A stretch of DNA of 64,000 nt, from contig JAGHVB010000055.1 in NCBI GenBank assembly GCA_018064525.1, forward strand, positions 1 to 64,000, given 5' to 3'. A program made the position numbers and the translations under genes. The stretch's first letter is position 1. Each line of letters opens with the position of its first letter. Source of the DNA: Candidatus Treponema merdequi (GTDB lineage Bacteria; Spirochaetota; Spirochaetia; Treponematales; Treponemataceae). This document shows positions 1-8,616 of the stretch, piece by piece. The notes below the pieces were generated by a model that ran no database searches, was not told the DNA's origin, and was given only the letters and a program-made list of their open reading frames with translations.

Positions 1-61
1 AGTCCTTGTTTGTAAAGTTCAATACATCTTAATTTGAACTCAAATGTGTATCGCATAAAAA

Positions 62-124
62 TACCCCTCTTACTTTTGTCCAGTAAAAAGGGTACATATC
101 AATAACTGTAAAAGGGGTTTTTTT
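62..124. terminator. Possible bidirectional terminator
   Basis: ACCCC (63-67) and GGGGT (114-118) bracket a smaller hairpin (TTACT/AGTAA). A T-run follows on the + strand, and an A-run precedes the left arm, giving a T-run on the minus strand. It would end the minus-strand gene at 187-501 and a + gene lying left of the window. The pairing is imperfect, so confidence is modest. The rest of 1-186 shows nothing recognisable. Confidence 0.35.
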
Positions 125-186
125 ATATTTAAACTTTAATATTATATTTCAAATAAATCTGTATGCGTTTTTGTTTTACTTAAAAA

Positions 187-501
187 TCAGTTGGCAGTAA
201 TTACAACTGAGTTTTCTGCGTTTGAGTATGGTGCCGGAACGTATTTGTCGGCGTTCCAGTCGTTTTCCCATTTGTGGCCGTCTAAAAGATAGCGGAACTG
301 ATATTCGCGGTCTGCGTCGAGTGTGAGTTTTACTGAGAACGAACCGTCTTTTGCCTGTTTGAGTGGAGTTTCTGTTGAACTCCAGCTGTTGAAATCGCCT
401 GCAATGTTGATTGTTTTAGCTTCTCCTGCTGCTTCTTTTGAAACAGTAAAAGTTACTGTACACTTCTTTTTGTCCTTTGAAAAAGTCTTTTTTAAAGCCA
501 T
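187..501 (-). CDS. Small glycogen-binding (CBM48/AMPK-type) domain protein
   Basis: This 104-aa protein is essentially one early-set, CBM48-like glycogen-binding domain. Visible hallmarks are the AGDFNSWS segment near residues 34-41, the aromatic-rich RYLLDGHKWENDW stretch near 69-81, and a closing beta strand ending VVITAN. It has no signal peptide or catalytic domain, so it is probably cytoplasmic. Small free-standing proteins of this type are thought to bind glycogen or act as accessory modules of alpha-glucan enzymes. A good ribosome-binding site (AAGGAG) precedes the ATG. The gene is transcribed divergently from metK, with 194 bp between them. The domain call is firm; the precise role is inferred. 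Confidence 0.8.
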   Translation of the reverse strand: MALKKTFSKDKKKCTVTFTVSKEAAGEAKTINIAGDFNSWSSTETPLKQAKDGSFSVKLTLDADREYQFRYLLDGHKWENDWNADKYVPAPYSNAENSVVITAN

Positions 502-599
502 GATTAAACTCCTTTATAAATAAGTCCGGCCTTGGGAAAGTTCCACTTAAAATAATTGCCTAAACTTATCTAATAATATACTATATATTTGGCGTTTAG

Positions 600-690
600 T
601 ACAAGCAATTTTTGCTTTAAACGTTCGGGGGAATTTTTTCGCCCGGCATTAAATTTACATAGCGGTTTTACTGCCGCTTACAAAGAGGCC
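600..690 (+). promoter_or_regulatory. Structured leader in front of metK
   Basis: Two short GC-rich hairpins stand out in an AT-rich leader: an imperfect CGGG/CCCG stem with a T-rich loop near 623-643, and AGCGG (661-665) with CCGCT (674-678). The metK ribosome-binding site AAAGAGG follows at 682-688. I could not match this to any known SAM riboswitch class. It may be only an ordinary folded leader. Confidence 0.25.
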
Positions 691-695
691 ATTTT

Positions 696-1865
696 ATGGA
701 CAAAAATTATTTATTCACTTCTGAATCAGTTAGTGAAGGACACCCTGATAAGGTGTGTGATCAAATTTCGGATGCAGTATTAGATGCATGTCTTGCTAAA
801 GATCCTGAGAGTCATGTTGCCTGCGAATGTTTTACTTCAACAGGATTTGTTCTTGTCGGTGGAGAAATCACGACTAATTTTAAAGAACTTGATATTCAGA
901 ACATTGCCCGTGATGTGGCAAAAAAAATCGGTTACACTGATGCAGACTTTGGACTTGATTACAAGTCGATGGCTGTTTTCAATGCAATTCATACGCAGTC
1001 TCCTGACATCAATCAGGGTGTAGTCGGAAAAGGCCTCAAAAAATTCAAAGGTAAGCAGGGAGCCGGAGATCAGGGAATGATGTTCGGTTTTGCATGCAAT
1101 GAAACAAAAGAATTGATGCCTGCTCCAATCATGTATTCACATAATCTTCTTCTTGAAGCTGCAAAACTTCGTAAGAGTGAAAAAATCAAATGGATGAGAC
1201 CAGACTCAAAGAGCCAGGTAACAATTGAATATGACGGACACAAACCTGTTCGCATCGATACAGTTGTAATTTCTCATCAGCATAATCCTGATGTAAGTCA
1301 CGAACAGATTGAAAAAGATTTGATTTCAAAAGTAATCAAACCTGTTCTTGAACCTACAGGACTTCTTGATAAAAATACAAAATACTTTATTAATCCTACA
1401 GGAAAATTTGTTGTCGGTGGACCTCATGGCGACTCTGGTCTTACAGGACGCAAAATTATTGTAGATACTTATGGTGGAATGGGTCGTCATGGCGGCGGTG
1501 CATTCAGTGGAAAAGATCCTTCTAAAGTTGACCGCTCTGCAGCATACATGGCTCGTTACATTGCAAAGAATATCGTTGCAGCAAAACTTGCAGAACGCTG
1601 TGAAGTTCAGCTTGCATATGCAATCGGAGTTCCATTCCCGGTTTCAATCATGATTGATACATTTGGAACAGGAAAAGTACCGGAAGTAATTTTGAGCAAA
1701 GCAGTATCAAAAGTATTTGACTGTTCACCTGCTGGAATTATTTCTACACTTGATCTCAAGCGTCCAATTTATTCAAACACTGCTGCATACGGACACTTTG
1801 GCCGTAAAGAATTCCCTTGGGAAAAAACAGACAAAGTTAAGGCATTGCTGGCAGAAATTAAATAA
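696..1865 (+). CDS. metK: S-adenosylmethionine synthetase
   Basis: MetK makes S-adenosylmethionine from methionine and ATP in the cytoplasm, supplying methylation and polyamine pathways. The 389-aa length is normal for the family. Visible signatures are [17 protein letters not shown] near residues 15-31, the [12 protein letters not shown] nucleotide-binding hexapeptide region near 118-129, and [19 protein letters not shown] in the C-terminal third. The start is supported by AAAGAGG about 7 nt upstream of the ATG. A strong terminator follows, so it is probably monocistronic. metY, a methionine-forming enzyme gene, lies 55 kb away in the same window. Identity is certain at family level. Confidence 0.98.
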   Translation: MDKNYLFTSESVSEGHPDKVCDQISDAVLDACLAKDPESHVACECFTSTGFVLVGGEITTNFKELDIQNIARDVAKKIGYTDADFGLDYKSMAVFNAIHTQSPDINQGVVGKGLKKFKGKQGAGDQGMMFGFACNETKELMPAPIMYSHNLLLEAAKLRKSEKIKWMRPDSKSQVTIEYDGHKPVRIDTVVISHQHNPDVSHEQIEKDLISKVIKPVLEPTGLLDKNTKYFINPTGKFVVGGPHGDSGLTGRKIIVDTYGGMGRHGGGAFSGKDPSKVDRSAAYMARYIAKNIVAAKLAERCEVQLAYAIGVPFPVSIMIDTFGTGKVPEVILSKAVSKVFDCSPAGIISTLDLKRPIYSNTAAYGHFGRKEFPWEKTDKVKALLAEIK

Positions 1866-1883
1866 GCTGTAATTATTTTGAAT

Positions 1884-1946
1884 ACCTGTATTCAGATTTT
1901 AAAACCTGAAACTGTTTTGATGATCTGAATGCAGGTTTATTTTTTT
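1884..1946 (+). terminator. Intrinsic terminator of metK
   Basis: A 14-bp stem pairs 1884-1897 (ACCTGTATTCAGAT) with 1923-1936, with one G-U pair. TTATTTTTTT follows. It ends only 8 bp before the nth start, so nth is either expressed by read-through or has a promoter inside this short stretch. Confidence 0.85.
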
Positions 1947-1954
1947 CAAAAGAT

Positions 1955-2590
1955 ATGAAACTGAAGTCTGAAGAAATAATTGAAATTTTTGAAAGGTTTA
2001 AAAAACAGAATCCCGCACCCAGACCGGAACTGGAATATTCTGATAATTATACTCTGCTTGTTGCAGTAGTTCTCAGCGCTCAGACTACAGATAAAAGTGT
2101 AAATAAAGTTACAGAAAAACTTTTTAAACTTGCGCCAGTTCCGCAGAAGATGGTCAGACTTGGTGCTGAAAAAGTTGAAGAAATAATAAGGCCGATAGGA
2201 CTTTCAAAAAATAAATCTAAAAATGTTGTTGAACTTTCTAAGCAGCTTATAGAAAATTTTAACGGAACTGTTCCTGATACGATGAAAGAACTTCTGTCAC
2301 TTTCTGGTGTCGGGCGTAAAACTGCGAATGTTGTTCTGAATGTTGCCTTTGGTAAAAAAGTAATGCCTGTTGATACTCATGTATTAAGAGTGTCTCAGAG
2401 AATTGGATTTTCCGACTGTGATAACCCGGAAGAAATGGAAAAGGTTCTGGTCGAAAAAATTCCATCAGAATATATGAAGCACGCACACCACTGGCTTATT
2501 TTGCATGGACGGTATGTCTGTACTGCAAGAGCTCCAAAGTGTGAAGAGTGCATCATAAAAGATATTTGTAAATTGAACCGGATAAAATAA
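1955..2590 (+). CDS. nth: Endonuclease III (DNA glycosylase / AP lyase)
   Basis: Endonuclease III removes oxidised pyrimidines and cleaves abasic sites in base excision repair. The 211-aa protein is full length. It has the helix-hairpin-helix LSGVGRKTANVVL with catalytic Lys122, the essential Asp140 in PVDTHV, and the C-terminal [4Fe-4S] loop with Cys189, Cys196, Cys199 and Cys205 (C-x6-C-x2-C-x5-C). The upstream region is just the metK terminator followed by CAAAAGAT, a poor ribosome-binding site. The mscS gene follows after 32 bp. Confidence 0.97.
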   Translation: MKLKSEEIIEIFERFKKQNPAPRPELEYSDNYTLLVAVVLSAQTTDKSVNKVTEKLFKLAPVPQKMVRLGAEKVEEIIRPIGLSKNKSKNVVELSKQLIENFNGTVPDTMKELLSLSGVGRKTANVVLNVAFGKKVMPVDTHVLRVSQRIGFSDCDNPEEMEKVLVEKIPSEYMKHAHHWLILHGRYVCTARAPKCEECIIKDICKLNRIK

Positions 2591-2622
2591 TTTCGGTTTT
2601 AATTATTCGGAGGTTGAAAAAA

Positions 2623-3564
2623 ATGAATGAAGAAGTTGTAGAAAAGACTGCAGAAGCTGCAGGTGGAGAAGGTGTTCTTGATGTTGTTGTTGATGCAGGA
2701 CAGGATGCAGTTGAATCTGTAACTAAAACTGCAGGCGTTGTAATGACATGGATAAAGTCAAACCTTTTTCATATCATAACAACAGCAGTTATTGTTCTTG
2801 CAATTTATATTATTTATAAATTAATTGTCAGATGGATTAAGAAATTTCCTGCAGAAAAACTTTCGGCACAGCGTTCGATGATTCTTGTAAAAATCGTAAA
2901 ATACGTTGCATGGTTTTTAATGATCATGTATGTTTTGAATTTCTTTGGAATTAAACTTTCTGCTATCTGGGGCGCTGCAGGAGTTGCCGGTGTTGCTTTG
3001 GCTTTTGCTGCTCAGACTTCTGTAAGTAATATTATCAGCGGAATTTTTATCATGATAGAAAAAACAATGAAGCCGGGAGATCTTATTACAGTTGATGGCG
3101 AAACTGGAATTGTTGATATTGTCGGTCTTTTATCAGTTCAGATTCATACACTTGATAATCAGCTTATAAGAATTCCAAACTCAACAATTATTAATTCGAA
3201 TTTTAAAAATACATCTTTCTTTGATAAACGACGAATGACAATTAATGTTGATGTAAGTTATGACACTGATATGGAATATGCTCTTAAAACAATCCAGAAA
3301 GTTCCAGCACATTGTAAGACAGTATTAAAAGATCCTGCTCCTGCAGCATGGTTTGACGGTTTTGGTGAAAGTGGAATTACATTGACTCTCGCCGTATGGT
3401 TTAACAGTGCAGATTTTTTAACTACGAAGAATGATACTTTTATTGCAATCAAAAAAGTTTTTGATGAAGCAAAAATTGAAATTCCATACAACAAAATTGA
3501 TGTTAATTTTCCTGATTCAAAAATTACACAAAAAGCTGCAGCAAAAAAGGCAAAAAGAAAATGA
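2623..3564 (+). CDS. Small-conductance mechanosensitive channel, MscS family
   Basis: This membrane channel releases small solutes when turgor rises suddenly. From the ATG at 2623 it is 313 aa. An upstream TTG touches the Shine-Dalgarno CGGAGG (2608-2613) and cannot be used, while this ATG is 9 nt away. An acidic N-terminal tail precedes TM1 (about 47-68), TM2 (about 88-109) and pore helix TM3 (about 111-140, GAAGVAGVALAFAAQ). The beta domain begins with PGDLITV and contains the RIPNSTIINS motif. The C-terminus is very basic (KKAKRK). The stop overlaps the slyX start (ATGA). Confidence 0.93.
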   Translation: MNEEVVEKTAEAAGGEGVLDVVVDAGQDAVESVTKTAGVVMTWIKSNLFHIITTAVIVLAIYIIYKLIVRWIKKFPAEKLSAQRSMILVKIVKYVAWFLMIMYVLNFFGIKLSAIWGAAGVAGVALAFAAQTSVSNIISGIFIMIEKTMKPGDLITVDGETGIVDIVGLLSVQIHTLDNQLIRIPNSTIINSNFKNTSFFDKRRMTINVDVSYDTDMEYALKTIQKVPAHCKTVLKDPAPAAWFDGFGESGITLTLAVWFNSADFLTTKNDTFIAIKKVFDEAKIEIPYNKIDVNFPDSKITQKAAAKKAKRK

Positions 3565-3773
3565 GCGAAAAAGAAATCGAAGAAAAATTTATTGCACTTG
3601 AAACAAAAATTGCATATCTCGAAGAGTTTACTTCTGAACTTCAGAATGTTGTAGTTGAACATACAAAAACGATTGACCGTTTGACGACTGCAAACAGACT
3701 GATGTCAGAAAAAATTACAGAGCTCATCGAAAACTCAGAAGAAATTCCAAACAGAAAACCACCGCATTATTAA
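3561..3773 (+). CDS. slyX: SlyX family coiled-coil protein
   Basis: A 70-aa protein formed mostly of one coiled coil, with hydrophobic heptads through LETKIAYLEEFTSELQNVV and DRLTTANRLMSEKI, ending in the characteristic RKPPHY tail of SlyX proteins. The biochemical role of SlyX is not established. Its ATG overlaps the mscS stop codon by 4 nt, so the two genes are translationally coupled. Confidence 0.88.
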   Translation: MSEKEIEEKFIALETKIAYLEEFTSELQNVVVEHTKTIDRLTTANRLMSEKITELIENSEEIPNRKPPHY

Positions 3774-3882
3774 TTAGGAATTGGGAATTACGCGGCGCGG
3801 GTATTGGAGATGAAGTTGTTTTTGTTTGGGGAAATCTGCGCGATGGTTATGGAAAGTACCGGAAAATTTCGTGAGGAAATTT

Positions 3883-4626
3883 ATGGAAAGAGTTGAGATT
3901 CTTTATCAGGATAGGAATATTATTGTAATTTCAAAACCATGTGGTTTGATGTCGGTGGGGTTTGAAGGATTTCGCGGACGCACAGCTGAAAATCTGATTG
4001 AAAACATTCTCAGAAAAAAAGGTGAATATTCGCAGAAGTACAGACCGTTTGCGGTTCATCGTCTTGACCGTGATACGAGCGGCGTGATGATGTTTGCGAC
4101 AAATGAACGGGCTCAGAAAATCATAATGGACAGCTGGCATAAAATGGTAAAGCATCGGAAATATATTGCTCTTTCGGAAACTCCTGTTAATTTTACAAAA
4201 TATGGAATTTTACCCGAAAGCGGAATCATTGACGACAAGCTTTCTTACAATGCATACAACATCGGTTATGTTGCCGGTCACGATGAAAAGAAGAATGCAG
4301 ACAGAAGTCAGAAAACACGGACTGATTCCAGAAATCCTGAAAAAAAAGAAATCACTGCCAGAACACATTTTCGTATTTTAAAAAGTTCCACAAAATTTAC
4401 TCTCTTCGAACTTGAACTTGATACAGGAAGAAAAAATCAGATCAGGGCGCATCTTGCGTCAAAAGGATATCCGATTGCAGGAGATCAGAATTACCGTTCG
4501 CATGTAAATCCGTTTGACAGACTTTGCCTTCACGCAAGAACTCTTGAATATGTTGATCCGTGGTCTGATGAACTTCATTCGTTTGAAGTTGCAGAACCTG
4601 AAGAATGGCAAAAGATGGTAAAATAA
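3883..4626 (+). CDS. RluA-family rRNA/tRNA pseudouridine synthase
   Basis: Isomerises uridine to pseudouridine in structured RNA; the exact target cannot be read from sequence. The ATG at 3883 is preceded by GTGAGG at good spacing and gives 247 aa. An upstream in-frame TTG would add 19 poorly conserved residues and was not used. The catalytic motif HRLDRDTSG places the nucleophile at Asp62. KPCGLMSVGFEG near residue 18 and the late RKNQIRAHLASKGYPIAGD block are typical. There is a charged, Lys/Arg/Asp-rich insertion in mid-protein (near residues 125-150) that looks lineage-specific. No S4 domain is present. The kinase gene starts 3 nt after the stop. Confidence 0.9.
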   Translation: MERVEILYQDRNIIVISKPCGLMSVGFEGFRGRTAENLIENILRKKGEYSQKYRPFAVHRLDRDTSGVMMFATNERAQKIIMDSWHKMVKHRKYIALSETPVNFTKYGILPESGIIDDKLSYNAYNIGYVAGHDEKKNADRSQKTRTDSRNPEKKEITARTHFRILKSSTKFTLFELELDTGRKNQIRAHLASKGYPIAGDQNYRSHVNPFDRLCLHARTLEYVDPWSDELHSFEVAEPEEWQKMVK

Positions 4627-4629
4627 ATT

Positions 4630-6318
4630 ATGCGAAAATTTAATTTAAAATTTCCGAAATTAAAAATTCCAATCTCGATTCAGATTTCTATTTTTCTTGT
4701 CATCATTGCGTTTGTTCCTGTAGTTGTAATGATGGCATTAAAAACTTATGAAAAACAGCAGCTCGCAATGCTTGAAAGTTCCAATGTTCAGCAGGCGAGA
4801 ATTGTTGCTTCGAGTTTGTCTTCGTTTGGTGTAAATAATCAGAACGCAAAAAAGATTCTCGAAAACATGAACGGTCAGTTTGTGAGCCGTATCCGTGTGT
4901 TGAACAGTGACGGTGAACTGATTGCCGATTCTGCTTTGTGGAATGAAAATGAGCCTCAGACTTCCGCAGTGCAGGAAAATGTTATAAAAAGTCGTGACGA
5001 TGAAACTTATTCTGTTTTTGAAACAAATGCCGGCGAAGAAAATTCCACTCGAAAATATGCAGAAGAAACTTTTGTCTATAAATTATTTTCTTTTCCTGTC
5101 CGAATGATGAGAAAAGTACTCGGGAGGCCGACTCCATATCAGACTGCAGATTTTTACAGTGAGAAAAAAGTTTACGACGGCGAAGAAATTAAAGCTGCGT
5201 TAAATGGAACTTACGGAGCCGTGACCCGAATATCAAGCGGAGAACAGAGGAGTGTTACGCTTTATTCTGCAGTTCCGGTTCTTGATGAAAATGAAAAAGT
5301 TTGTGGTGTCGTTTTAGTAAGCCGTTCAACTTACAGAATTTTGAGAAATATTTATGAACTCAGACGAGATCTTGCGGTAATCTTTTTGAAATCTTTAGCT
5401 GCAGTCTTTGTGATTGCAGTTTTCTTTGCATTCAGAATAAGCCGTCCGTTGAAAAAATTGTCACGACAGGCAACTGACTGCGCTGATAAAAAAGGAAAAA
5501 TCATTTTTACAAAGTTTACGGGTTCAAAACGAATTGATGAAATCGGTGATTTGTCGCGTTCGTTTTCAAGTCTTATCGAAAGATTAAATAAAAAAATTCA
5601 GTTTGGTCAGGCTTTCTCTTCTGATATTTCACATGAGTTTAAAAATCCTCTCACAGTAATCAGATCTTCTGCAGAACTTTTGAATGATCCTGATTTGTCA
5701 AAAGAAGACAGAGATGAAATCTGTAAGGCTGTAATTTCAGAAGTGAACCATCTGCAGATGCTCTTAACCGGCGTAAGAAATATTTCTAAAATTGATGCAG
5801 GCGAAGAACTTGAGTGTGAACCGATTCCGGTTTGTGCATTTGTTGAAAATATTATTTCGAGAGTTCAGAAAAAGTATTCAGATGTAAAAGATGTTGATTT
5901 TATTTTTGAAAAAAATATTTCTGATGAGTTTGCACTTAAAATTCCAGAAGATTATTTTGACCGTGCAGCAGAAAATCTTATTGATAACGCCGCAAGTTTT
6001 GGAAGTAAAGTTAAGATAACCGTTGAATGCAAAAATAGTTTCGGAATTAAAAACGGCAACATTTCAAACACCACTGCTGATAGAAATAATTATTTTTCAC
6101 TCATTGTTGAAGACAACGGAAAAGGAATTAACCCTGATTCAATCGAAAAGATTTTTGACCGCTTCTATTCTGAACGCGATGATTCTGTAAAGACAAGTCA
6201 CACTGGACTCGGACTTTCAACTGTCAAAGCGATTGCAGATTCTCTTGAAGGCGAGATTTTAGTCGGTAAAAGTGAAACACTCGGCGGGGCTAAGTTTGAG
6301 ATGAGAATAAATTGTTAG
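4630..6318 (+). CDS. Membrane sensor histidine kinase (CreC-like)
   Basis: A 562-aa two-component sensor kinase. TM1 spans about 17-36. An extracytoplasmic sensor region of some 200 residues follows, then TM2 (about 248-268) and a HAMP-type linker. The dimerisation domain carries the phospho-acceptor His335 in SHEFKNPLTVIRS. The ATPase domain shows the N-box (ENLIDNAASFG), G1 (EDNGKGI), F-box (FDRFYSERDD) and G2 (HTGLGLSTVKAI). The ATG lies 4 nt after the rluA stop, without a Shine-Dalgarno, so translation is probably coupled. creD and a response regulator downstream suggest a CreC-like role; the stimulus is unknown. Confidence 0.9.
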   Translation: MRKFNLKFPKLKIPISIQISIFLVIIAFVPVVVMMALKTYEKQQLAMLESSNVQQARIVASSLSSFGVNNQNAKKILENMNGQFVSRIRVLNSDGELIADSALWNENEPQTSAVQENVIKSRDDETYSVFETNAGEENSTRKYAEETFVYKLFSFPVRMMRKVLGRPTPYQTADFYSEKKVYDGEEIKAALNGTYGAVTRISSGEQRSVTLYSAVPVLDENEKVCGVVLVSRSTYRILRNIYELRRDLAVIFLKSLAAVFVIAVFFAFRISRPLKKLSRQATDCADKKGKIIFTKFTGSKRIDEIGDLSRSFSSLIERLNKKIQFGQAFSSDISHEFKNPLTVIRSSAELLNDPDLSKEDRDEICKAVISEVNHLQMLLTGVRNISKIDAGEELECEPIPVCAFVENIISRVQKKYSDVKDVDFIFEKNISDEFALKIPEDYFDRAAENLIDNAASFGSKVKITVECKNSFGIKNGNISNTTADRNNYFSLIVEDNGKGINPDSIEKIFDRFYSERDDSVKTSHTGLGLSTVKAIADSLEGEILVGKSETLGGAKFEMRINC

Positions 6319-6369
6319 AGCGCACTCTCTCGAGCAATGTGAGTTACCCCAAAAGCTGAAATCATTCGA

Positions 6370-6402
6370 AATACCCGCGGGTATTGAAAGAGACCGCGGT
6401 CT
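6370..6402. promoter_or_regulatory. Two adjacent palindromes with CCGCGG cores
   Basis: A perfect 16-bp palindrome (AATACCCGCGGGTATT, 6370-6385) is followed by a perfect 12-bp palindrome (AGACCGCGGTCT, 6391-6402). Their centres are 19 bp apart, close to two helical turns. They lie between the kinase and creD, in otherwise AT-rich DNA. A dimeric regulator site or small stem-loops are both possible. Confidence 0.4.
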
Positions 6403-6419
6403 GGTAAATTCCAAAATAA

Positions 6420-6460
6420 CACAATCCTGCCACAATTTTGACACAATCTCTTAATACAAT
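6420..6460 (+). promoter_or_regulatory. Candidate response-regulator box and -10 of creD
   Basis: CACAAT occurs three times at exactly 11-bp intervals (6420-6425, 6431-6436, 6442-6447), followed by TACAAT (6455-6460), which could serve as a -10. OmpR/PhoB-type regulators bind direct repeats with about 11-bp spacing; E. coli CreB uses TTCAC repeats with the same period. A TTGACA at 6438-6443 lies inside the array but is not at a usable distance from the -10. Confidence 0.45.
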
Positions 6461-6525
6461 TTCCTTAACAAAGGCCGGAAGTATATGTGCTTCTAAAACA
6501 GGCTTTTTAGTTAAGGAGTTTTTTT

Positions 6526-7860
6526 ATGAAAAAATCATCATCGATTGCAGGAAAAATAGTTTTTATGTCTGCAATCATCGGAGCATTGCTTCTTGCAAAT
6601 CTTTTCATCGGGTTGAAATTAAATGACAGAGAAATCGCAAGAAATAATGCTAAAGAGAGTATTGCAAAAGCGGCAGGCGAAAAGTTCTGCATTCGAAAAG
6701 TTGAATTTGAAGTGCCTTATGAAAGAAATGTAAAAAAGATAAATTCAAAAGGTGCTGCTTATCTTGATAAAGAATTTGGAACTGTGCGCTTTTCTCCTGA
6801 AAATTTAAACTGTGAAGCAGAAATTAAATCTGAAATCAGACACCTTGGTATTTACAGCGCTCCAATCTTTACAGGTAAAATTAAACTTTCAGGTCAGTTT
6901 ACATATAATCAGAATAATAATTCTGAATATACTTATAAAACTGATAATGCAAAGTGCAGAGTTGTTTTATCAGATAAATCAGTTCTTGAAATACCTGTTT
7001 TTGAAATTAATGGAATTAAAAGTAAGCCGGAATTTGAAATTAACGCAAAATATTTGAATGAAATGGGAAATTATGAATATTCTAATCTAGTGATTTTAAA
7101 ATCAGATTTTAAATGTGTTAAAGGTACAAATGTTTTTTCAACAGAATTAAACATTCGTGGAGCAGAAAAATTTACATTGTTCCTTTCTGATAAACAGAAT
7201 AAACTTTCTGTTAAATCTGACTGGAAGAGCCCTGGTTTTACAGATTTTGATTATTTGCCGACAACACGCAATTTAACAGAAGAAGGTTTTACTGCTGACT
7301 GGTTTGTTCCGTTTACTGGAAATGATAATGATAGAATCGGATTTGAATTTAAAACTCCTGTTGATGTTTATAAAATGCTTGATCGTGCAGTTACTTATGG
7401 ATTTTTATTTATCATAGTTCCATTTATCGTACTTTTCCTTTTTGAAATATTCATGAAGATTTCACTTCATCCAGTAAATTATCTTTTGTGCGGTGCAGCA
7501 TCAATTGTATTCTTCTTACTCTTGATGAGTTTTTCAGAACATATTCCATTTACTGCAGCATATCTTATTTCAAGTTTTGCAAGTGGAATCGTAATATCGC
7601 TTTATGTTGCATCTATTACAAAGAATGTCAAAACCGGAATCGGAATGTGCGTAACTTTCATCTTGATGTACGGTTATCTTTTCTTCTCGCTCAAGTCAGA
7701 AGATTACGCACTTCTTATCGGTTCAATTTTTACATTCATCATTATCGCAGCATTGATGTTCTTTACAAGAAAAGTTGACTGGAACAATTTGAAAGGTGCA
7801 TCATCAAAAGCAGGAGATGATAAACCTGACAACTTGAAATTAACTGATAAAACTGAGTAA
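6526..7860 (+). CDS. creD: CreD family inner-membrane protein
   Basis: CreD is an inner-membrane protein controlled by the CreBC two-component system in enterobacteria, linked to envelope integrity and beta-lactam or colicin tolerance; its molecular activity is unknown. The 444-aa protein has the family layout: one N-terminal TM (about 11-30), a large beta-rich extracytoplasmic domain (about 31-285), then a cluster of TM helices (about 288-430) with the family segments HPVNYLLCGAA, SEHIPFTAAYLI and SEDYALLIGS. AAGGAG precedes the ATG. It lies between the kinase and regulator genes, unlike the E. coli order creABCD. Confidence 0.9.
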   Translation: MKKSSSIAGKIVFMSAIIGALLLANLFIGLKLNDREIARNNAKESIAKAAGEKFCIRKVEFEVPYERNVKKINSKGAAYLDKEFGTVRFSPENLNCEAEIKSEIRHLGIYSAPIFTGKIKLSGQFTYNQNNNSEYTYKTDNAKCRVVLSDKSVLEIPVFEINGIKSKPEFEINAKYLNEMGNYEYSNLVILKSDFKCVKGTNVFSTELNIRGAEKFTLFLSDKQNKLSVKSDWKSPGFTDFDYLPTTRNLTEEGFTADWFVPFTGNDNDRIGFEFKTPVDVYKMLDRAVTYGFLFIIVPFIVLFLFEIFMKISLHPVNYLLCGAASIVFFLLLMSFSEHIPFTAAYLISSFASGIVISLYVASITKNVKTGIGMCVTFILMYGYLFFSLKSEDYALLIGSIFTFIIIAALMFFTRKVDWNNLKGASSKAGDDKPDNLKLTDKTE

Positions 7861-7869
7861 AATAAAATT
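7834..7869 (+). promoter_or_regulatory. Possible leaderless promoter for the response regulator
   Basis: TTGAAA (7834-7839), an 18-bp spacer and TAAAAT (7858-7863) are followed 6 bp later by the ATG at 7870. There is no Shine-Dalgarno. The elements overlap the end of creD, so transcription from upstream is equally possible. Confidence 0.35.
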
Positions 7870-8583
7870 ATGATAGCGCTTGTTGATGATGAAAAAAATG
7901 TCCGTATGACAATTAAGACTGCCTTGAAAAAAGAAGGTTTTGAAACAGTGGAATTTGCAAACGGACAGGAGATTTATGATTCTGTGAAATCTGGTTTGAA
8001 TCCGGAGTTGATTGTAATGGATATAATGATGCCTGTTATGGATGGAATTATGTGCCTTAAAAAGCTTCGCGATGACGGAATTAAAACTCCAGTAATGTTT
8101 TTGACAAGCCGCGATGAAGAATTTGATAAAGTTCTGGGGCTCGAACTTGGTGCTGACGATTATCTTTGTAAGCCGTTTTCAATGCGCGAACTCGTTGCAA
8201 GAATTCATGTGCTTTTGAGAAGATGCAGCTATCATGAGTCAGCCTTAGATAATACAGATGCCGGCGGAGAAAATTCCAATAACAAAAACATTCTCCGCTC
8301 GGGCAGCCTTGAATTAAACCTGCTTTCATATACAGCAAAAATAAATCAGAAATCAATCGAACTTACTGTAACTGAGTTTCGTCTGCTTGAAGGTTTTTTG
8401 AAAAATCAGAATATCGTTTTATCAAGAGACCAGCTCATCGAAATCAGTTACCCCGAAGATACATATCTCAACGACAGGGCAATCGACTGTCACATCAAGC
8501 GACTGAGAAAAAAACTTTCGTGTGATGAAAATCTTTCTGAAAAAATCCAGACAGTATATGGCGCCGGTTATAAGTGGGAATAA
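7870..8583 (+). CDS. OmpR-family response regulator (CreB-like)
   Basis: This 237-aa DNA-binding response regulator is the likely partner of the upstream kinase. The receiver domain (1-115) has the acidic pair Asp6/Asp7, phospho-acceptor Asp51 in VMDIMMP and Lys101 in CKPFS. A linker rich in Asn/Gly (about 124-142) joins a winged-helix effector domain with the usual LELNLLSYTA start, TVTEFRLLEGFL and DRAIDCHIKRLRKKL recognition region, ending TVYGAGYKWE. OmpR-family proteins bind direct repeats, which fits the 11-bp-period repeats upstream of creD. The start has only an A-rich leader without a ribosome-binding site. Confidence 0.93.
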   Translation: MIALVDDEKNVRMTIKTALKKEGFETVEFANGQEIYDSVKSGLNPELIVMDIMMPVMDGIMCLKKLRDDGIKTPVMFLTSRDEEFDKVLGLELGADDYLCKPFSMRELVARIHVLLRRCSYHESALDNTDAGGENSNNKNILRSGSLELNLLSYTAKINQKSIELTVTEFRLLEGFLKNQNIVLSRDQLIEISYPEDTYLNDRAIDCHIKRLRKKLSCDENLSEKIQTVYGAGYKWE

Positions 8584-8616
8584 TTTAAGGCTGTCCTATT
8601 TTTGACAGGACTTGCT

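Noticed and set aside
600-695. A SAM riboswitch in front of metK
   Set aside because: Two short hairpins are present, but I could not find the conserved core of any SAM class I know, so only a structured leader is listed.
3258-3662. 134-codon open frame on the minus strand
   Set aside because: It overlaps the end of the MscS gene and slyX, which are both well supported; Phe-rich low-quality sequence.
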